From the IMG/VR virus record IMGVR_UViG_3300032304_000413, positions 1-20,570 of that record: a stretch of DNA of 20,570 nt. One strand, written 5' to 3'. A program made the translations under genes and the position numbers. Source of the DNA: a virus. Positions within the stretch are counted from its first letter, which is position 1, and the number at the start of each line of letters is the position of its first letter. The notes beneath the pieces are model-generated. The model was not told the origin of the DNA. It saw only the letters and a program-made list of their open reading frames with translations, and ran no database searches. Below are positions 16,283 to 20,570 of the stretch, piece after piece.

Positions 16283-19200
16283 TTAACTTAAATTTTTAGC
16301 TATTGTAAATCCATACCAATTTGTTCCACCATCAAATGTATAAAATACTAATACATCTTCACCGGATGATGTTAATACAGGTTGAATACCACCTGCCCAA
16401 TTAACCGTTGCCGGCCATGTAATTACATATGCTCCTGCATTTACAGTTAATAATGTAAATCCAAATGCTTTACCAGCAGGTACGTTGGTAAATGTTACTG
16501 TGGCTGTTGCGTTAAATTGTCTTCTAAAATTATTTGCAGTTGAACAATCTATTGCAACACTACCACCGGTTGATAAATTATTATAAATTTCTCTATACGA
16601 TGTTGCTTCCAAATATGTACTGGCATCCAATCCACCCGTCAATGTAATATCACCCGTTTGTGTTGTATTACCAACTATTGTTAACGTAGAACCATCATAT
16701 GTTAAATTACTTTCAACATTTGCTTGTGTAGGAACATCCTGATATGTGAGTAATCCATTATTAGTCGCACCATTTAGTGGAAATCCATTTGTACCAGATG
16801 TTCCAGATGTTACACCCAACGCGGATGTACCAGAACTTCCATTTACACCAGAAGTTCCCGAAGTTCCAGATGAAAAACCTGGAGCGTTTGTACCACTTGT
16901 ACCAGATGTTCCGGTTTGACCAGATGTTCCAGAAGTTCCGGATGAAAAACCAGGAGCGTTTGTACCACTCGTACCCGCACTTCCATTACTACCACTTATT
17001 CCCGAAGTACCCGATGTACCACTACTAAATCCTGGTGCGTTAGTACCGGATGTACCAGATGAACCACCAGAACCACCAGTTCCTTGTGCTCCAGAAGTTC
17101 CACTGCTTCCAAAAAAAGTTCCATTTACTCCGGATGTACCAGAAGAACCAGAAGTTCCCGAAGTTCCATCGGTTGCTGAGGAACCAGAAGTTCCATTACT
17201 TCCGGAAGTACCAGATGTACCACTACTTCCAAAGAATGTTCCATTTAATCCAGATGTACCAGATATTCCTGAAGTTCCGGATGTTCCATCGGTTGCCGAA
17301 GAACCAGAAGTACCACTTATACCAGAAGTTCCTGATGTACCACTACTTCCAAAGAAAGTTCCATTTACTCCGGATGAACCAGAAACTCCAGATGTTCCTG
17401 ATGTTCCAGAAGTACCAGATGTTCCCGATGTGCCACTTGTTCCACTTGTTCCACTACTTCCAAAGAATGTTCCATTTACTCCAGATGTTCCAGAAATACC
17501 AGAAGTTCCGGATGTCCCGGATGTTCCGGATGTACCCGAAGTTCCATCTGAACCAGATATACCTGAAGTTCCACTACTGCCAAATAAAGTTCCATCTAAT
17601 CCGGATGTTCCTGAAATTCCTGAAGTACCCGAAGTTCCAGATGAACCATTGATTCCAGAAGTTCCATCGATTCCTGAAGTACCCGAAGTTCCACTACTAC
17701 CAAATAAAGTTCCATCCAATCCAGATGTACCAGAAATTCCTGAAGTTCCACTTGTGCCAGAAGTTCCCGATGTACCCGATGTACCACTTTCACCACTCGT
17801 ACCACTACTTCCAAAGAACGTACCATTTAATCCCGATGTACCACTTGTCCCATCGGTACCAGATATACCAGAAGAACCACTAATACCGCTTGTTCCAGAT
17901 GAACCAGATATACCGGAAGTTCCACTACTTCCGAAGAATGTTCCATTTAATCCTGATGTACCACTTGTTCCATCAGTTCCCGATATACCAGATGTACCAG
18001 AAGTTCCATTACTACCAGATGTTCCCGAAGTTCCATTTATACCAGAAGTACCACTACTACCAAAGAAAGTTCCATTTACACCCGATGTACCATTAATACC
18101 TGATGTACCACTCGTTCCCGAAGTTCCACTAGTACCAGATGTTCCCGATGAACCATCGATGCCCGATGTACCACTACTTCCAAAGAATGTTCCATTTACT
18201 CCGGATGTTCCTGAAGTTCCTGAAGTTCCGGAAGTACCACTCGTACCGGATGTCCCATCACTACCAGAAGTACCAGAAGTTCCTGATGTGCCATTTATTC
18301 CTGAAGTTCCCGATGTACCCGAAGTTCCATCAGTACCAGTAGAACCAGAAGTTCCCGATGTACCATTACTACCCGAAGTACCAGAAGTTCCATTACTTCC
18401 AGAAGTTCCTGATGTACCACTCGTTCCACTTGTACCCTCACTACCATCAGTACCACTTGTGCCCGATGTACCAGATGTACCATCACTACCGGAAGTTCCC
18501 GATGTACCATTTATACCAGAAGTTCCCGAAGTTCCCGATGTACCATCAGTTCCAATTCCGCTTGTACCAGAAGTTCCTGATGTGCCACTTGTGCCATCAC
18601 TACCACTCGTACCGCTTGTACCAGAAGTTCCCGATGTTCCACTTGTACCTTCACTACCATCAGTTCCAGAAGTACCAGAAGTTCCCGATGTACCATCACT
18701 ACCAGAAGTTCCAGATGTACCAGATGTACCACTTGAACCGGAAGTACCACTTGAACCGGAAGTACCAGATGTACCCGAAGTTCCTGAAGTTCCTGAAGTT
18801 CCATCTGAACCAGATGTTCCTGAAGTTCCAGATGTTCCGCTTGTTCCTGAACTTCCAGATGTACCAGAAGTTCCAGAAGAACCATCACTTCCTGAAGTTC
18901 CTGAAGTACCACTTGTGCCCGAAGTACCATCCGAACCATTCGTTCCGGATGTTCCTGAAGTTCCTGAAGTACCTGAAGTACCAGATGTACCAGATGTTCC
19001 CGATGTACCAGAAGCTCCACTACTACCAGAAGTTCCCGAAGTACCTGATGTACCATCTATACCGGAAGTTCCAGATGTTCCGGATGTTCCTGATGAACCA
19101 GATGTTCCCGATGAACCACTTCCACCACTTGTACCGGATGTTCCTGATGTTCCTGATGTACCAGAAGTTCCGGAAGAACCACCGGTACCCGTACTACCAG

Positions 19201-20570
19201 AAGTTCCACTACTTCCCGCAGTACCACCACTACCCGCAGAACCCGATGTACCCGAAGTACCACTACTTCCCGAAGTTCCGGATGAACCTCCACTACCACT
19301 TGTTCCAGAAGAACCACCACTACCAGAAGTTCCACTAGTTCCCGATGTACCACCACTTCCGGATGTTCCACTGGTTCCCGAAGTTCCCGATGTACCAGAT
19401 GTTCCTGATGTGCCTGATGTTCCAGAAGTTCCCGATGTTCCTGATGTACCTCCACTTCCGGATGTACCGGATGTTCCGGATGTACCAGATGTTCCTGAAG
19501 TTCCTGAAGTTCCTGAAGTTCCTGCTGAACCGGAAGTTCCTGATGTGCCTGATGTTCCGGATGTTCCCGATGTTCCTTCACTACCCGTTGTTCCGGATGT
19601 TCCCGATGTACCAGAAGTTCCTGATGTTCCCGAAGTTCCTGATGTTCCCGAAGTTCCTGATGTTCCCGAAGTTCCTGATGTTCCCGAAGTTCCATCTATA
19701 CCACTAGTTCCCGAAGTTCCTGAAGTTCCCGATGTACCAGATGTACCATCCACTCCACTGGTTCCGGAAGTTCCCGATGTACCAGAAGTACCTGAAGTTC
19801 CAGATGTACCTCCTGAACCATCAGTTCCCGATGCACCAGATGTACCAGATGAACCTTGTACACCTGCTATACTTCTTCTTTCTAATCTTTTATTTGCCGA
19901 ATTCCAAACAACTACATCCTCAGCTGAGCCTGATACTAAATTTCCTAAAAATACACTACCACTAACACCTAAACTACCACTAATTGTGAGAGATGCATTA
20001 ATATTACTATCTTTGTTTACTTGTAAGAATGATGCCGTATTTACACCTTCCGCATTTAAAGCGTATAAAGCGTATGATGCAGTAATTGCCAATGAAGCAG
20101 TACCAACAAACATTGATGCGGTTTGGGAATTCTGAATAAAGTTTGCAGAATTTATTGCACCACCTCCACCTAATATAGTTACTAATACACCATCAGAACC
20201 CGATGCTACTACATCAACACCGGAGCCAGTAAAATGAATTTTTCCTACTTGTGCTTTTACTAATGAACTCGTTTGATATACACGTAATTCAGTACCACTA
20301 CCTTGTCCTGCATTTAATGCGTATGAAGCTGTTAATGCAAAAGATGAACTCACTGCTCTAAACACACTCATTGAGGAAGTTTGGTCATTTCTTACATACG
20401 CATTTGCGTTTGCCAATGATGCGGATAACGATACCAATGATGCCGAATCAAATCCAGTCACCGCATCCGCTAATAAAGCTTTTCTAGCAAATGATGCTGA
20501 TAAAACCTCACCAAAAACTCTATTTCCACCAATTGTACCACTTATCAAAGAACCACCACTACCTATTACA
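16283..20570 (-). CDS. Giant collagen-like tail fibre, 5' end outside the window
   Basis: The frame is open to the right edge, so the true start lies beyond 20570. At least 1428 residues are visible. The first ~230 residues are Ser/Ala/Gly-rich with ALTASYAL and SGSLGVSGSV motifs and end DVVVWNSANKRLERRSIAG. About 1,030 residues of Gly-X-Y follow, mostly GTS, with GSD, GIN and GID variants. Ten breaks of the form NGT(F/L)FGSSG lie in its C-terminal half, followed by three TNAPGFSSG breaks. The C-terminus (about 170 residues) has LTYDGSTLTIVGNTTQTGD and then a beta domain ending VITWPATVNWAGG... and GGTNWYGFTIAKN. That module is common at the ends of phage fibre and appendage proteins. It has no S74 domain. 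The stop lies four bases before the LRR gene. Confidence 0.9.
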   Translation of the reverse strand, partial: VIGSGGSLISGTIGGNRVFGEVLSASFARKALLADAVTGFDSASLVSLSASLANANAYVRNDQTSSMSVFRAVSSSFALTASYALNAGQGSGTELRVYQTSSLVKAQVGKIHFTGSGVDVVASGSDGVLVTILGGGGAINSANFIQNSQTASMFVGTASLAITASYALYALNAEGVNTASFLQVNKDSNINASLTISGSLGVSGSVFLGNLVSGSAEDVVVWNSANKRLERRSIAGVQGSSGTSGASGTDGSGGTSGTSGTSGTSGTSGTSGVDGTSGTSGTSGTSGTSGIDGTSGTSGTSGTSGTSGTSGTSGTSGTSGTSGTSGTTGSEGTSGTSGTSGTSGTSGSAGTSGTSGTSGTSGTSGTSGTSGSGGTSGTSGTSGTSGTSGTSGTSGTSGTSGTSGSGGTSGTSGTSGSGGSSGTSGSGGSSGTSGSSGTSGTSGSAGSGGTAGSSGTSGSTGTGGSSGTSGTSGTSGTSGTSGGSGSSGTSGSSGTSGTSGTSGIDGTSGTSGTSGSSGASGTSGTSGTSGTSGTSGTSGTSGTNGSDGTSGTSGTSGTSGSDGSSGTSGTSGSSGTSGTSGTSGTSGSDGTSGTSGTSGTSGTSGSSGTSGSSGTSGTSGTSGSDGTSGTSGTSGTDGSEGTSGTSGTSGTSGTSGSDGTSGTSGTSGTSGIGTDGTSGTSGTSGINGTSGTSGSDGTSGTSGTSGTDGSEGTSGTSGTSGTSGSNGTSGTSGSNGTSGTSGSTGTDGTSGTSGTSGINGTSGTSGTSGSDGTSGTSGTSGTSGTSGTSGVNGTFFGSSGTSGIDGSSGTSGTSGTSGTSGTSGINGTSGVNGTFFGSSGTSGINGTSGTSGSNGTSGTSGISGTDGTSGTSGLNGTFFGSSGTSGISGSSGTSGISGSSGISGTDGTSGTSGLNGTFFGSSGTSGESGTSGTSGTSGTSGTSGISGTSGLDGTLFGSSGTSGTSGIDGTSGINGSSGTSGTSGISGTSGLDGTLFGSSGTSGISGSDGTSGTSGTSGTSGTSGISGTSGVNGTFFGSSGTSGTSGTSGTSGTSGTSGTSGVSGSSGVNGTFFGSSGTSGTSGISGTSGSSATDGTSGTSGISGTSGLNGTFFGSSGTSGTSGSNGTSGSSATDGTSGTSGSSGTSGVNGTFFGSSGTSGAQGTGGSGGSSGTSGTNAPGFSSGTSGTSGISGSNGSAGTSGTNAPGFSSGTSGTSGQTGTSGTSGTNAPGFSSGTSGTSGVNGSSGTSALGVTSGTSGTNGFPLNGATNNGLLTYQDVPTQANVESNLTYDGSTLTIVGNTTQTGDITLTGGLDASTYLEATSYREIYNNLSTGGSVAIDCSTANNFRRQFNATATVTFTNVPAGKAFGFTLLTVNAGAYVITWPATVNWAGGIQPVLTSSGEDVLVFYTFDGGTNWYGFTIAKNLS
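17100..18202 (-). repeat. Ten-copy super-repeat of NGT(F/L)FGSSG breaks in the Gly-X-Y array
   Basis: On the plus strand, copies of CCACTACTTCCAAAGAATGT (with small changes) start at 17100, 17220, 17340, 17451, 17571, 17691, 17802, 17922, 18051 and 18171. The spacings are 120, 120, 111, 120, 120, 111, 120, 129 and 120 bases, each a multiple of nine plus three. Each copy codes for G(V/L)(N/D)GT(F/L)FGSSG, which holds one extra residue relative to Gly-X-Y. Confidence 0.93.
19614..19693 (-). repeat. Perfect 18-bp tandem repeat, 4.4 copies
   Basis: On the plus strand the unit GAAGTTCCTGATGTTCCC occurs four times without a mismatch, followed by eight more bases of it. It codes for GTSGTS pairs. 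Most other units in the array differ at synonymous sites, so this block looks like a recent slippage or unequal-crossover expansion. Confidence 0.9.

Larger units (their letters stand above)
16783..19864 (-). repeat. Collagen-like (Gly-Thr-Ser)n array of the first giant fibre
   Basis: Nearly 3.1 kb with a basic nine-base period encode about 1,030 residues of Gly-X-Y. GTS is dominant; GSD, GID, GIN, GVN, GSS and GGS fill the variable places. Base composition is clearly richer in G+C than the flanks. The plus strand opposite is free of stops for 901 codons as a side effect. Proline is almost absent (only in the TNAPG breaks), so a classical stable collagen helix is not assured. Confidence 0.95.

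Noticed and set aside
17111-17117. A second T7 run (coding strand) as a slippery site in the first fibre
   Set aside because: It encodes the Phe-Phe of the NGTFFG break, and the other nine copies use different codons or interrupted T runs in the same frame. The reading frame continues normally and the alternative frame has no sensible protein.
17100-18202. CRISPR-like array, because of regularly spaced near-identical 20-30 base blocks
   Set aside because: The spacing is 111-129 bases and the 'spacers' are themselves GTS coding repeats in one continuous frame. There are no palindromic repeats and no cas genes.
17430-20135. A 901-codon plus-strand open frame with VPEVPDVPL repeats
   Set aside because: It is a shadow of the first giant fibre for the same reason. 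It would start inside the array and run out into sequence antisense to the fibre head, with no domain of its own.
20546-20548. TTG at 20548 as start codon of the first giant fibre
   Set aside because: The frame stays open upstream to the window edge (VIGSGGS precedes it) and the context is an ordinary fibre segment, so the gene most likely begins outside the window.

Overview
The window is a stretch of tail genes from a large contractile-tailed phage (a T4-like myovirus, free or integrated). Every convincing gene lies on the minus strand, so transcription runs from high to low coordinates. The DNA outside the repeats is AT-rich. Most start codons follow A/T-rich leaders without a clear Shine-Dalgarno sequence. 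That, with the T4-like sheath, tube and gp26-type proteins, suggests a phage of a Bacteroidota host. The host call is an inference, because no host gene, tRNA or integration site is present.

In transcription order, a fibre and adhesin block comes first. A giant collagen-like (Gly-Thr-Ser)n fibre protein, cut by the right edge, is followed by a PKD-like/leucine-rich-repeat protein, a probable tail-fibre assembly chaperone (Phage_tail_APC type), two small structural-looking proteins, and a second giant fibre of 2245 residues. That fibre has its own (GTS)n shaft, six 27-residue repeats, eight YD-N-TGYY-DP modules and a C-terminal S74 self-cleaving chaperone domain. A small protein of a family I associate with T4-like marine phages ends this block.

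The tail core follows: sheath (gp18-like), tube (gp19-like), a strong intrinsic terminator, a gp26-like protein whose 3' end overlaps a second reading frame at a T7 slippery run (a probable tail-assembly-chaperone frameshift), a second intrinsic terminator, a 79-residue protein, a probable tape measure protein, and the start of an unknown gene running off the left edge. The order tube, frameshifting chaperone, tape measure is that of lambda- and P2-type tails, but the parts are T4-like.

The most interesting signals are four. (1) The +1/-2 frameshift in the gp26-like gene. (2) The terminator whose hairpin contains the stop codon of the frameshifted product, which could couple frameshifting to readthrough into the tape measure operon. 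(3) A recurring ATATTTATA element on the coding strand upstream of all six genes that have a real leader. (4) A precise super-repeat in the first fibre, where ten NGT(F/L)FGSSG breaks recur every 111, 120 or 129 bp, each shifting the Gly-X-Y register by one residue. The long plus-strand open frames opposite the (GTS)n arrays (VPEVPD repeats) are shadows, and no gap without a gene exceeds 300 bases.
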